Source: Candidatus Palauibacter poriticola
GTDB taxonomy: Bacteria > Gemmatimonadota > Gemmatimonadetes > Palauibacterales > Palauibacteraceae
NCBI GenBank assembly: GCA_012270965.1
Contig: JAAXHJ010000048.1
Coordinates: 47,887-111,886 of the forward strand
DNA length: 64,000 nucleotides
Direction of reading: 5' to 3'
Shown here one piece after another: positions 36,535 through 45,055 of this stretch. How positions within the stretch are numbered: the stretch's first letter is position 1; each line of letters opens with the position of its first letter. A program made the translations under genes and the position numbers. Below the pieces are notes generated by a model. It did no database searches. It saw only the letters and a program-made list of their open reading frames with translations, and was not told the DNA's origin.

Positions 36535-37155
36535 ATGGGGAGAACGCGTAACGTCGGGAGGTGGGGAGCCGGCCTCGCGCTGGGCTTCGCCTGCGCGCTT
36601 CCGACGGCGGGCGAGGCGCAGATCGGCATCCTCGCGGGCTACAACCGCGACACCCTCGCGGAGTTCCTGCCGGAGGACGGATTCGGTCTCACGGAGTTTG
36701 CCGATGGGTATCACGTCGGCGTGTTCCTGAACTTCAATCTCGCGGCCTTCTCCATCCGGCCGGCCCTCATCTATCATCGCATGCCGGAACTCGTCGCCAT
36801 GGCCGGCGAGGAACGGATTCGGTTCGACATCGAGATGGTGGAAATCCCGCTCGATTTCCGTATCCGGCTCCCCCTGCCGGCCGTTCAGCCCTATGTGCTG
36901 GCCGGACCCGTCCTCACCTTCCCGTCCAGCACCTTTTCGGGCGTGGACGACCTCCTCACGGCGCGCCCGTTTCGGGCGGAGGTCGGCGCCGGCCTCGAAC
37001 TCGATCTCGGGTTCCGGCTCTGGCCCGAAGTGCGCTACGGATTCGGGATCGGCTCGCTGATGGGATCCGATGTCGCCGTCGGATCCCAGGTACTCCAGGG
37101 CGATGGCGAGCCCCAGCACAACACCCTGACCCTCCGCCTAGGCATCAGCTTCTAG
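36535..37155 (+). CDS. Outer-membrane beta-barrel protein
   Basis: A 206-residue protein with signal peptide ending GEAQ and about eight predicted strands (GVFLNFNLAAFSIRPALIYH, MVEIPLDFRIRLPL, AVQPYVLAGPVLTF, GLELDLGFRLWPEVRYGFGI), ending in Phe (LRLGISF), which fits a PorT/OmpX-sized barrel. AGAGAGGA lies ahead of the ATG. A promoter-like TACGTT sits at about 36487, and the sequence GNGGGTACGTTC around it also precedes the BamA-like gene at 20633. The TAG stop begins a dispersed repeat. Confidence 0.8.
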   Translation: MGRTRNVGRWGAGLALGFACALPTAGEAQIGILAGYNRDTLAEFLPEDGFGLTEFADGYHVGVFLNFNLAAFSIRPALIYHRMPELVAMAGEERIRFDIEMVEIPLDFRIRLPLPAVQPYVLAGPVLTFPSSTFSGVDDLLTARPFRAEVGAGLELDLGFRLWPEVRYGFGIGSLMGSDVAVGSQVLQGDGEPQHNTLTLRLGISF

Positions 37156-37180
37156 TGCCGCCTGTGGCAATACCCCGCAG
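37153..37180 (+). repeat. Dispersed palindromic repeat, copy H (diverged)
   Basis: TAGTGCCGCCTGTGGCAATA and onward to CCCCGCAG, an approximate match (about four changes in the core) to the dispersed repeat, starting exactly at the TAG stop of the barrel gene. Confidence 0.4.
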
Positions 37181-37296
37181 CAGGCGCCTCGCGGGCCCCC
37201 ACCCGCGGGCTTGCGGGAGTTGACTCTCCGACCCTCCACACCCCATTATGGGTCCGCCTACCGAACAAATACCGAAATGGGCCCAGCGGGAGAACG

Positions 37297-38367
37297 ATGC
37301 GCGGAGTTTCGGAGAAACGGCGCTCGATTCGGGGACGGGGAAGCGCGCACAACCCGGCGAACCGCTTCCTCCCACTCGCGGTCGAGCGGGAGGCTTGGAC
37401 ACTCGCGTCCGACCCGGATCCGCGGACGGAGATTCTGGAGGACCGCTCCCGTTCGATCATCTCCTACAACCACAGTCCGGACCTCGGATTCGACGCCAGT
37501 CTGAACCCCTACCGCGGCTGCGAGACGGGATGCTCGTACTGCTACGCGAGACCCACGCACGAATACCTCGGGCTCTCCGCCGGGCTCGACTTCGAGAGCC
37601 GCATCCTCGTGAAACCCGAAGCCCCGACGCTGCTGAGGCGTGAACTGGCCTCGCCGCGGTGGAAGCCGCAGGTGCTCGTGATGAGCGGGGTGACGGACCC
37701 GTACCAGCCCTTGGAGCGCCGCCTCGGGATCAGCCGCCGCTGCCTCGAAGTGCTGGCCGAGGCCCGGAACCCGGTCGGGATCGTGACCAAGCACCACCGA
37801 GTGACGCGGGACATCGACCTCCTGCGCGAACTCGCGCGTTACGACGCCGTGCAGGTCCAACTCTCCATCACGACGCTCGACCGCTCGCTGCAGCGCAGGC
37901 TGGAGCCGCGGGCCTCCACCCCGGAGCGGCGGCTCGACGCGATCGCGCGGCTGGCGGATGCGGACATCCCGGTGGGGGTGAACGTGGCGCCCGTGATTCC
38001 CGGACTCACGGACCATGAGATCCCGGCCATCCTGGCGGCGGCGGCGAAGGCGGGGGCGGGGCGGGCGATCTACATCATGCTTCGCCTTCCGTTTGGCGTC
38101 GCCGGCCTGTTCGAGGATTGGCTGCTGCGCAATCGCCCGGACCGGGCGCGAAAGGTGCTCAACCGCATGCGGGAGTTGAGGGGCGGGAGCCTCTATGCGT
38201 CGACCTTCGGTGAGCGGATGCGGGGTCGTGGACCCTTCGCCGAACAGGTCGCGCGGCTCTTCTCCCTCGCGCGCGCAAAGCACGGAATCGAGCCGCGCGA
38301 CTACGACTTCTCGACGGAACACTTCCGGCCGCCGCGGGCCGGCCCGCAGCTTGGCCTGTTCGACTGA
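37297..38367 (+). CDS. PA0069-family radical SAM protein
   Basis: A 356-residue radical SAM enzyme of the PA0069/Rv2578c family, related in sequence to spore photoproduct lyase. The cluster motif is C75-x3-C79-x2-C82 (RGCETGCSYCYARPTHEYLG). Binding of [4Fe-4S] and S-adenosylmethionine is expected. The reaction and substrate are unknown. Good ribosome-binding site (GCGGGAGA) before the ATG. It stands alone between a barrel gene and a palindrome, and converges on the PDZ gene. Confidence 0.87.
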   Translation: MRGVSEKRRSIRGRGSAHNPANRFLPLAVEREAWTLASDPDPRTEILEDRSRSIISYNHSPDLGFDASLNPYRGCETGCSYCYARPTHEYLGLSAGLDFESRILVKPEAPTLLRRELASPRWKPQVLVMSGVTDPYQPLERRLGISRRCLEVLAEARNPVGIVTKHHRVTRDIDLLRELARYDAVQVQLSITTLDRSLQRRLEPRASTPERRLDAIARLADADIPVGVNVAPVIPGLTDHEIPAILAAAAKAGAGRAIYIMLRLPFGVAGLFEDWLLRNRPDRARKVLNRMRELRGGSLYASTFGERMRGRGPFAEQVARLFSLARAKHGIEPRDYDFSTEHFRPPRAGPQLGLFD

Positions 38368-38387
38368 ACCCCGCTCGGCGGCGAGCC

Positions 38388-38456
38388 AGCAGCCCGTGGC
38401 GAAAGCCCACTGCGTTCGAGCGGCGCTGGCGCGGGGTTTCACCAAGGGCTGCTATA
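38388..38456. repeat. Dispersed palindromic repeat, copy D (both arms)
   Basis: Left arm AGCAGCCCGTGGCGAAAGCC at 38389-38408; the right arm, read on the minus strand, is TAGCAGCCCTTGGTGAAACC. The centre is GCGTTCGAGCGG. A long hairpin can form between convergent genes, suited to two-way termination. The right arm starts at the TAG stop of the PDZ gene (38452-38454). Confidence 0.7.
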
Positions 38457-39501
38457 CGCGGAGGCTGATCCTCGGAAGGTCGATCCTCGGAAGATCGATC
38501 CTCGGAAGATCGATCCTCGGAAGGTCGAAATCGAAATCCCAGTCGTAAGCCTCGACCGAGTCCGCTCCGTCATCGAGTTCGTCACCCATCCGCCCCCATC
38601 TGAAGGGGGCCTCCGGCTCCCGCAGCTGTACGGTGATCGTCCGCGTCATGCCGTCGTGCACGATGCGGACCGACACCTCCCCCGGTTCCTCGATGTCCGC
38701 GAGAGCCCTCCGCAGGTCGCCGGGGTCGTCGATGTCGTCGCCGCCGAGGCCGACGATCACGTCGCCCGCCCGTAGGCCGCCCTCCGCTGCCGGCGTATCC
38801 TCGAACACCGAGGTGACGAGGGCGCCGCCCTCCACGCCGAAGTACTCCGCGAGCTGGTCGCCCAGGCTCTGTGTGCTCACTCCGAGTCGCGGGCGCCCCG
38901 CTAGGTAGAAGACCTCGGCGGATCGTGCCCGGGCGTCCCGGAGCTGGTCCTCCACAAGTTCGCGCACCCGCTCCCGCGCCTCGCCAGACGGCGCGGCGTA
39001 GACTCCCGACACGTCGATCTGCGGGGAGAAGAAGTTCAACGCCCGTCCCCTGGCGAAGCCCGCCCGTTCGGCCAGCTCGACCGACATCTCGCGTTCCGCT
39101 CCGGCGCGCAGCACCGTGAGATCCACGACGCGCCCCGCGGGCGTCTCGCCGGCCAGGCGCCGCAACTGCGCGACGCTCTGGAGGCGCTCGCCGTTCCAAG
39201 CGACCACGACATCGCCCTCCTCGATGCCGGCTTCGGCCGCCGGATCCCCATCGACGACTTCGACGATGTAGACCCCGTGGGGTCGCGACATCCCGAGTTC
39301 CGAGGCGCGTTCCTCGCCGACATCGGTGACCTGCACGCCCAGATACCCGCCGCTCCCCGGAAACGATACCTGCACCCTTGCGCGCCGCTCGTCCTCCTGC
39401 TCCTGGGCCGTGGCCGGCGCCAAACCCGCGTAGAACGCGGCGACCAGCACGGCCGCAAGCCCGACGACGAGTGAGTCCCTCCAGTTCCTCATTGTCCTCA
39501 T
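38452..39501 (-). CDS. Exported double-PDZ protein without a protease domain
   Basis: A 349-residue exported protein with two PDZ domains: about residues 45-130 (GYLGVQVTDVGEE, AAEAGIEEGDVVVAWNGERL) and 210-290 (RLGVSTQSLGDQLAEYFGVEGGALVTSVFEDTPA, GGLRAGDVIVGLGG). No trypsin-type serine protease core is present, unlike HtrA/DegP. The signal peptide ends APATAQ. It may be a periplasmic scaffold or substrate adaptor. The ATG at 39499-39501 is preceded by GGAGGGAGGA. The C-terminus is a run of RIDLP pentapeptides (four copies, coded by 15-bp tandem repeats) that then becomes RISLRV and stops in a dispersed repeat. Confidence 0.83.
   Translation of the reverse strand: MRTMRNWRDSLVVGLAAVLVAAFYAGLAPATAQEQEDERRARVQVSFPGSGGYLGVQVTDVGEERASELGMSRPHGVYIVEVVDGDPAAEAGIEEGDVVVAWNGERLQSVAQLRRLAGETPAGRVVDLTVLRAGAEREMSVELAERAGFARGRALNFFSPQIDVSGVYAAPSGEARERVRELVEDQLRDARARSAEVFYLAGRPRLGVSTQSLGDQLAEYFGVEGGALVTSVFEDTPAAEGGLRAGDVIVGLGGDDIDDPGDLRRALADIEEPGEVSVRIVHDGMTRTITVQLREPEAPFRWGRMGDELDDGADSVEAYDWDFDFDLPRIDLPRIDLPRIDLPRISLRV
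38467..38526 (-). repeat. 15-bp tandem repeat coding the PDZ protein tail
   Basis: Four units of GATCCTCGGAAGRTC at 38467-38481, 38482-38496, 38497-38511 and 38512-38526, coding RIDLP repeats within the last 25 residues of the PDZ protein. Codon-multiple units keep the frame. Confidence 0.8.
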
Positions 39502-39636
39502 GGTTCCTCCCTCCGGGTCATTCCCCCCGAGTGGTGAACTGCGGCCTCCCTCTCCTGCCGCGTCGGACACTCCGGAGGGGGGGCCGGTTGCCTGTTTCGG
39601 GGGGGCGATCCGGTGCACGGCGGCGAGTGCCGCTGC

Positions 39637-40482
39637 TCAGCGGTCGGGCGCGAAGAAGAGGGGGATGCCTCCCTCGGTCGGCGCGATGACCATGTTGTTG
39701 GTTCCCTCGCCGATTCGCCCGAGCATCTCCAGGTAGCGCCAGTACAGGTAGCGTTGGCCCGAGATGCCGGCGAGGCTCTCCGCGATGATGTCCTGCGCAT
39801 CCCGGATGCCCTCGGCCTCGGCGCGCTGCTGGTTCGCCTGCTCGACCACGACCTGGGTCTGGTACTGCTCGGACTGCACCTGCTGCTCGCGCGACAGCTT
39901 GGCCTCGATCGCCTGGCGGATCGTCTCGGGCGGCACGACCTCGCGCACGAAGAAATCGGTGATCTCGAGGCCGCGCGGATTGAGGCGGTCCGTCATCAGC
40001 GCCTCGATGCGGCCGGAGATGCCCGTCCGGTTGGTGGACAGGATGTCCGAAGCCTCGATCTCCGCGATCGCGTCCCGGATGGCGGAGCGATAAGTGTTGT
40101 AGACGAACGAGGCGACCGCGTTCTCGTTCCCCACCGTGAGATAGAGGTGGACGGCGCTGTCCGGGTTGATGCGGTAGCGGTAGGCCGCGTCGACTGCGAT
40201 CTGGAGCTGGTCCGAGGTGAGAGCGTCCAAGCGCTCGGCCTGTCCGCCGGACGGGTACTGGACTTCCCGCAGCGGATAGTTCGTCCACGAGCGCAGGACG
40301 TTGTGATACAGCCCCTGGGTGTAGGGGCGGGGCGCCACGGCGCCGGTGACCGGGTTCCGCTTGACCGCCACCTCGTACTCGTCGATGCGGTTGAAGCCGA
40401 ACACGAACAGGATGAGTACGAAGAGAATCCCGGCGACGGCGGCCACCGTGCCGATGCGAAGCGATTTCACAGATTGAGCCAT
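39637..40482 (-). CDS. SPFH/prohibitin-family membrane protein
   Basis: A 281-residue membrane-anchored SPFH-domain protein, HflC/prohibitin-like. There is one N-terminal transmembrane helix (VAAVAGILFVLILFVFGF), an SPFH domain with YRYRINPDSAVHLYL, and a coiled-coil region (KLSREQQVQSEQYQTQVVVEQANQQRAEAEG). Such proteins form ring-like scaffolds in membranes and regulate FtsH or other proteases. No FtsH or HflK is nearby. ATG at 40480-40482 with GGGAGGA upstream. Confidence 0.87.
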   Translation of the reverse strand: MAQSVKSLRIGTVAAVAGILFVLILFVFGFNRIDEYEVAVKRNPVTGAVAPRPYTQGLYHNVLRSWTNYPLREVQYPSGGQAERLDALTSDQLQIAVDAAYRYRINPDSAVHLYLTVGNENAVASFVYNTYRSAIRDAIAEIEASDILSTNRTGISGRIEALMTDRLNPRGLEITDFFVREVVPPETIRQAIEAKLSREQQVQSEQYQTQVVVEQANQQRAEAEGIRDAQDIIAESLAGISGQRYLYWRYLEMLGRIGEGTNNMVIAPTEGGIPLFFAPDR

Positions 40483-40641
40483 TCTCGTCCTCCCAAAGAC
40501 GGAGACAGTGCCCGCGGGCGGCGAGGCCGCGCGGACGGTATCGTACGTGGGTTCGTTGCAAGATAAGCGCGCGGTCGCCCCCGTCCCACCTCGCGGGCGG
40601 ACCATACGGCCGCACGTACACTCCGGGCGGGAGGATGATTC

Positions 40642-42375
40642 GTGTTTCGAAGGATGTTGCGCGCGCTTCTGCCGGCCGCAGCCGCCGCGTGGGCCTGCTC
40701 GGCCCCCGCCCCCGGCTACGATGTCGTCATCCGCGGGGGGACGGTCTACGACGGGTCGGGAGAGGCGCCGCGCACGGCGGATGTGGCGATCGCCGGCGAC
40801 ACGATCGCGGGCATCGGCGACTTCGCCTCGGCCTCCGCCGGCACGACAATTGACGCGTCCGGGCTCGCGGTGTCCCCCGGCTTCATCAACATGCTCTCGT
40901 GGGCGACCGAATCGCTCCTCGTCGATGGCCGTTCGCTGAGCGACATCCGCCAGGGCGTCACGCTCGAGGTGTTCGGCGAGGGCAACTCCATGGGACCGCT
41001 GAGTCCGGAGATGAAGGCGGACATGCTCTCCCGTCAGGGCGACGTGCGCTTCGAGATTCCGTGGACCTCGCTCGGCGAGTACCTAGACCACCTCGTGGAA
41101 CGCGGCGTCGCGACCAACGTGGCCTCGTACGTCGGGGCGACGACCGTGCGCATACACGAGATCGGCCACGAGGACCGGCCCCCGACACCCGAGGAACTCG
41201 GGCGGATGCGGGACCTCGTGCGGCAGGCGATGCGCGAGGGCGCGCTCGGCGTCGGATCGTCGCTCATCTACGCACCGGCCTTCTATGCCGAGACCGATGA
41301 ACTCATTGCCCTCGCGAGCGCGGCCGGAGAGTTCGGCGGCGGTTACATCTCGCACCTGCGGAGCGAGGGGAACCGGCTTCTCGAGTCCGTGGATGAACTG
41401 ATCATGATCGCCCGGGAAGCCGGCGTGAGAGCGGAGATCTACCACCTGAAGGCCGCCGGGAGCGAGAACTGGACGAAGCTGGACGAGGTCATCGAGCGCG
41501 TGGAGCGGGCCCGCGCGGAGGGACTCGAGATCACGGCCGACATGTACACCTACACGGCGGGCTCGACCGGGCTCGACGCGGCGATGCCGCCGTGGATCCA
41601 CGAGGGCGGGCACGCGGTGATGATCGAGCGGCTCCGCGACCCCGCAACGCGCGAGCGGATCGCGGCGGAAATGCGGACGCCCACGGACGGGTGGGAGAAC
41701 CTGCTGCTCGCCGCCGGCTCCCCCGACCGCGCCCTCCTCGTCGGCTTCCGGCAGGATTCCCTCAAGTACCTGACGGGCCGGACGCTCGCCGACGTGGCGG
41801 AGTCGCGGGGCGCGGGCATCGAAGAGACCGCGATGGACCTCGTCGTGCAGGACGACAGCCGCGTGGGGACGGTCTACTTCATGATGTCCGAGGAGAACGT
41901 GCGGCGTCAGATCGCGATTCCGTGGGTGAGCTTCGGGTCCGATGCGGGGTCGCTCGCCCCGGAGGAACCCTTCGTGCGCTCGAGCACACACCCGCGCGCG
42001 TACGGCAACTTCGCGCGGCTTCTGGGCCGGTACGTGCGCGATGAGGGCATCATCCCGCTGGAGGAGGCGGTCCGCAAACTCACCTCGCTGCCGGCCGCCA
42101 ACCTCAGGCTGGAGGGGCGCGGCCGGCTCGCGCCAGGATACTCTGCCGACGTGGTGATCTTCGACCCCGCCGCGATCGCGGACCACGCGACGTTCGAGGA
42201 GCCGCACCAGCTTGCCACGGGCGTGCGCGATGTGTTCGTGAACGGCGTACAGGTGCTTGCGGAGGGCGAGCCGACGGGCGCCACCCCGGGGCGCGTCGTC
42301 CGGGGCCCGGGCTGGGAGGGCCCGCCCGCGGCGATCGAGCGGCGGTCCGCCGCCCCGCCGGAACCGATGCCGTGA
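40642..42375 (+). CDS. N-acyl-D-amino-acid deacylase-like amidohydrolase, lipoprotein
   Basis: A 577-residue amidohydrolase of the D-aminoacylase (N-acyl-D-amino-acid deacylase/dihydroorotase-like) group. The leader has WACS, a weak lipobox (Cys19). The canonical first HxH of these proteins is missing: the site reads SPGFINMLSWA, where relatives often have IDxHTH. The other metal-site stretches, ISHLRSEGN and IYHLKAAG, and a late SFGSDAG are present. It may bind one metal. It would hydrolyse N-acyl-D-amino acids or a related amide. GTG start; the ATG alternative is not preferred because the leader starts at the GTG. It overlaps the next gene by four bases (GTGA). Confidence 0.82.
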   Translation: MFRRMLRALLPAAAAAWACSAPAPGYDVVIRGGTVYDGSGEAPRTADVAIAGDTIAGIGDFASASAGTTIDASGLAVSPGFINMLSWATESLLVDGRSLSDIRQGVTLEVFGEGNSMGPLSPEMKADMLSRQGDVRFEIPWTSLGEYLDHLVERGVATNVASYVGATTVRIHEIGHEDRPPTPEELGRMRDLVRQAMREGALGVGSSLIYAPAFYAETDELIALASAAGEFGGGYISHLRSEGNRLLESVDELIMIAREAGVRAEIYHLKAAGSENWTKLDEVIERVERARAEGLEITADMYTYTAGSTGLDAAMPPWIHEGGHAVMIERLRDPATRERIAAEMRTPTDGWENLLLAAGSPDRALLVGFRQDSLKYLTGRTLADVAESRGAGIEETAMDLVVQDDSRVGTVYFMMSEENVRRQIAIPWVSFGSDAGSLAPEEPFVRSSTHPRAYGNFARLLGRYVRDEGIIPLEEAVRKLTSLPAANLRLEGRGRLAPGYSADVVIFDPAAIADHATFEEPHQLATGVRDVFVNGVQVLAEGEPTGATPGRVVRGPGWEGPPAAIERRSAAPPEPMP

Positions 42376-43097
42376 GCCCTCTCTTCGATGCGCTCATCCT
42401 GGCGCACGTCGCGGCCGGCTTCGTCGGCCTCATCGCGTTCTGGATCCCGGTGTTCGCCCGCAAGGGGGGGCGGACGCACGTACGGGCGGGGCGCGTCTAC
42501 GCCAGGTGCGCCTATGTTGTGACGCTGTCCGCGATCACCGCCTCGGCGTGGCGCATCGCCTCCTATGCGAGCCAGGGGATCGGGGTGGCGGACCGGCCCG
42601 ACCTCTACGGGTTCGCGCTCTTCCTCGGCTACCTCGGCGTCGTCACGCTCGCGTCCGTCCGCCAGGCGATACGGGCCGTGGCCACGCGACGGACCCCCGC
42701 GACGCTGCGGACGCCCCTCCACGAAGCGCTCGCCTGGGCGTCCATCGCCGGCAGCGTCACGGTCATCGCCTTCGCGCTGGGCGTGTGGTCCGGGATCTCG
42801 CCGATCCTCCTCGGGCTGAGTCCGATCGGTTTCCTCACGGGCTCGACCATGCTGCGGCTCATGCGCAATCCCGGGCGGGAGCGGATGGGCTGGTTCTACA
42901 GCCACATGGCGTCGATGCTTGCGGGTGGCATCGCGTTTCACACCGCGTTCGCCGTTTTCGGCGCGCCGCGCCTGTGGGACTACGACATCGCGGGGCCGCT
43001 CGCCCTCGTGCCGTGGCTGCTCCCCACCGCGATCGGGGTTCCGGCGATCGTCGTCTGGACCCGGCGCTACCGGCGGAGATTCGCCTCGGCGTCGTGA
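42372..43097 (+). CDS. DUF2306-like multi-pass membrane protein
   Basis: A 241-residue protein with six to seven transmembrane helices, and the basic motif RKGGRTHVRAGRVYA after the first helix, a pattern seen in DUF2306 proteins. Function unknown. The GTG start overlaps the deacylase stop (GTGA), so the two are co-translated. Confidence 0.75.
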   Translation: MSPLFDALILAHVAAGFVGLIAFWIPVFARKGGRTHVRAGRVYARCAYVVTLSAITASAWRIASYASQGIGVADRPDLYGFALFLGYLGVVTLASVRQAIRAVATRRTPATLRTPLHEALAWASIAGSVTVIAFALGVWSGISPILLGLSPIGFLTGSTMLRLMRNPGRERMGWFYSHMASMLAGGIAFHTAFAVFGAPRLWDYDIAGPLALVPWLLPTAIGVPAIVVWTRRYRRRFASAS

Positions 43098-43139
43098 CGC
43101 CGCGCTTTCGCCACCTACGCGGGGATTCGCGAGGGCCCG

Positions 43140-44903
43140 TCAGTTGCCGCGGGCACCGCCGTCGAAGGCGCGGCTGTCGGAGGCGCCCCAGCGGAGTCCC
43201 GCGTCCCAGTCGATGTAGATTCCCATCGCCTGCCCCTGCCCGCCCCGGGTCCGCGTCACGTGTCCCATGCCTTCGTAGAGACGCTTCGTGTCGGGCGAGA
43301 AGCCCCACTCCTCGAAGGAGGTCACGTCCGGCAGCCATTGGTGGTGGATGCGGGGCGATTCAATGGCGCGGCCGAAATCCGACCCGGTCATCCCGTGGTC
43401 GATGACGTTCAGGACGACCTGCAGCGTGGTGTTGATGATCGTCCGCCCACCCGGACTCCCGATCGCGAGCACCGGCCGCCCGTCGCGCGCGACGATCGTC
43501 GGCGTCATGCTGGACAGCGGCTGCTTCTCGGGCGCCACGAGGTTGGGCGGCGTCCCGATCGTACCGCGTGAGTTCGTGCGGCCCGGGATCGCGTTGAAGT
43601 CGCCCAGTTCGTTGTTCAGCAGGAACCCCGCGCCGGGGACGACGATGCTGGACCCGTAGCCGAACTCGAGCGTGTACGTGACCGCCACCGCGTTCCCCTC
43701 CGAGTCCACGACGGAGTAGTGGGTCGTCTCCTCGCTCGCTTGGACGAAGGCCCCGTTGAAGGCCGCGGAATCGCTCTTGGAGGCCCGCTCCATGTCGATG
43801 CTCGCCCGCAGGAGACCGGCGTATCGCTTCGAGGTCAGGCGCTCGATCGGCATGTCGGGATTGAACTTCGGGTCTCCTAGATGGAGCGCCCGGTCCGCGT
43901 ACGAGCGGCGCATCGATTCGGTGAGCAGGTGCAGGTAGAGGGCCGAGTTGTGTCCGATCTCGGCCAGGTCGTACCCCTCGAGGATGTTGAGCATCTCGAC
44001 GAGTCCCGTGCCGCCCGAACTCGGCGGCGGCATCGAGTAGACGTCGTAGCCCCGGTACGTCCCGTGGATCGGGGTCAACTCGTCCGCCTCGTAGCGCGCC
44101 AAGTCCTCCTCCGTGATCAGCCCTCCGTGTTCGGCCATGAAATCCGCCAGCAGTCGGGCCGTCTTGCCGCGGTAGAAGCCGTCGTGCCCGTCGCTCTGGA
44201 TGCGGCGCAGCGTCTCGGCGAGGTCCTGCTGCCGGAAGGTCTCCCCCGGCTCGTACAGGCGGACGCCGTCCTTGAGGAAGGCCTCGCGGGTCGCGTCATA
44301 GAGCGGTCCGGCCCGGCCGGGCAGAGAGCGCAGCCAATTCTGCATCGCCCACGTGGAGGGCATGCCGTCCTCGGCCAGCCGGATGGCGGGCTCGACGAGA
44401 TCCGCCCACGGCAGTCGGCCCAGGCGCTGGTGCGCCTTCCACATCCCGGCCACGGTGCCGGGCACGCCGATGGCGAGCAGGCCAATGTGGTTCGAGTTGT
44501 CCCGGACTTCTCCGTCGGGGCCCAGGTACATGCGCTCCGTCGCCGCGAGCGCCGCCTTCTCGCGGAAATTGAACGTCGTCACCTCACCGTCCGCCCCGTG
44601 ATACACGAGGAAACCGCCGCCGCCCACGTTGCCGGCCGAGGGGAGCGTCACGGCCAGGGCGAAGGCGGTGGCCACCGCCGCGTCAACCGCGTTGCCACCC
44701 CGGTTCAGGATCTCCCGGCCCGCTTCCGAGGCGAGGTAGTGGCTGCTCACGACCATGCCTCCCCGCGACGGCGCCGCCATGCGCCCCGACTGGGCCGCGA
44801 GCGGTGCAAGGGGCGCGAGGACGACCATGGTGCCGGACACGCACAGAGCGAGGGTGCGGACGGCGAAGGCGGACGCGGGGTTTCGCCACGGGCTGCTGGG
44901 CAT
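43140..44903 (-). CDS. ggt: Gamma-glutamyltransferase
   Basis: A 587-residue gamma-glutamyltransferase, which hydrolyses glutathione or other gamma-glutamyl peptides in the periplasm, a peptide-recycling role fitting the other peptidases here. The self-cleaving precursor motif EETTHYSVVDSEGNAVAVT is present, with the catalytic Thr at about residue 393, and the C-terminal GGXX lid region (SPGGRTIINTTLQVVLN). A typical signal peptide precedes the mature region. I chose the ATG at 44901-44903, with GGAGGAG eight bases upstream. A Met 33 bases further upstream lacks a leader. The leader codons at 44871-44900 match the dispersed repeat. Confidence 0.92.
   Translation of the reverse strand: MPSSPWRNPASAFAVRTLALCVSGTMVVLAPLAPLAAQSGRMAAPSRGGMVVSSHYLASEAGREILNRGGNAVDAAVATAFALAVTLPSAGNVGGGGFLVYHGADGEVTTFNFREKAALAATERMYLGPDGEVRDNSNHIGLLAIGVPGTVAGMWKAHQRLGRLPWADLVEPAIRLAEDGMPSTWAMQNWLRSLPGRAGPLYDATREAFLKDGVRLYEPGETFRQQDLAETLRRIQSDGHDGFYRGKTARLLADFMAEHGGLITEEDLARYEADELTPIHGTYRGYDVYSMPPPSSGGTGLVEMLNILEGYDLAEIGHNSALYLHLLTESMRRSYADRALHLGDPKFNPDMPIERLTSKRYAGLLRASIDMERASKSDSAAFNGAFVQASEETTHYSVVDSEGNAVAVTYTLEFGYGSSIVVPGAGFLLNNELGDFNAIPGRTNSRGTIGTPPNLVAPEKQPLSSMTPTIVARDGRPVLAIGSPGGRTIINTTLQVVLNVIDHGMTGSDFGRAIESPRIHHQWLPDVTSFEEWGFSPDTKRLYEGMGHVTRTRGGQGQAMGIYIDWDAGLRWGASDSRAFDGGARGN
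44871..44900 (-). repeat. Dispersed palindromic repeat, copy E, inside the ggt leader
   Basis: On the minus strand AGCAGCCCGTGGCGAAACCC followed by CGCGTCC, a perfect match to the core, forming codons 3-11 of the gamma-glutamyltransferase (SSPWRNPAS). The leader peptide here is partly made of repeat. Confidence 0.6.
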
Positions 44904-45055
44904 CAGAGGCCTCCTCCAGCGGGTTTCGCGTTCCATGTCGCAGGGCAATGTGGCGCAATGTCGGGTGACGGCGCGCGGCCGGAAAGAGCCGGCGCGGGCG
45001 CGGCGGCGGGCCTTGTGCTCTCCGGGTGACGGCGCGCGGTCGGACAGAGTGGTGG

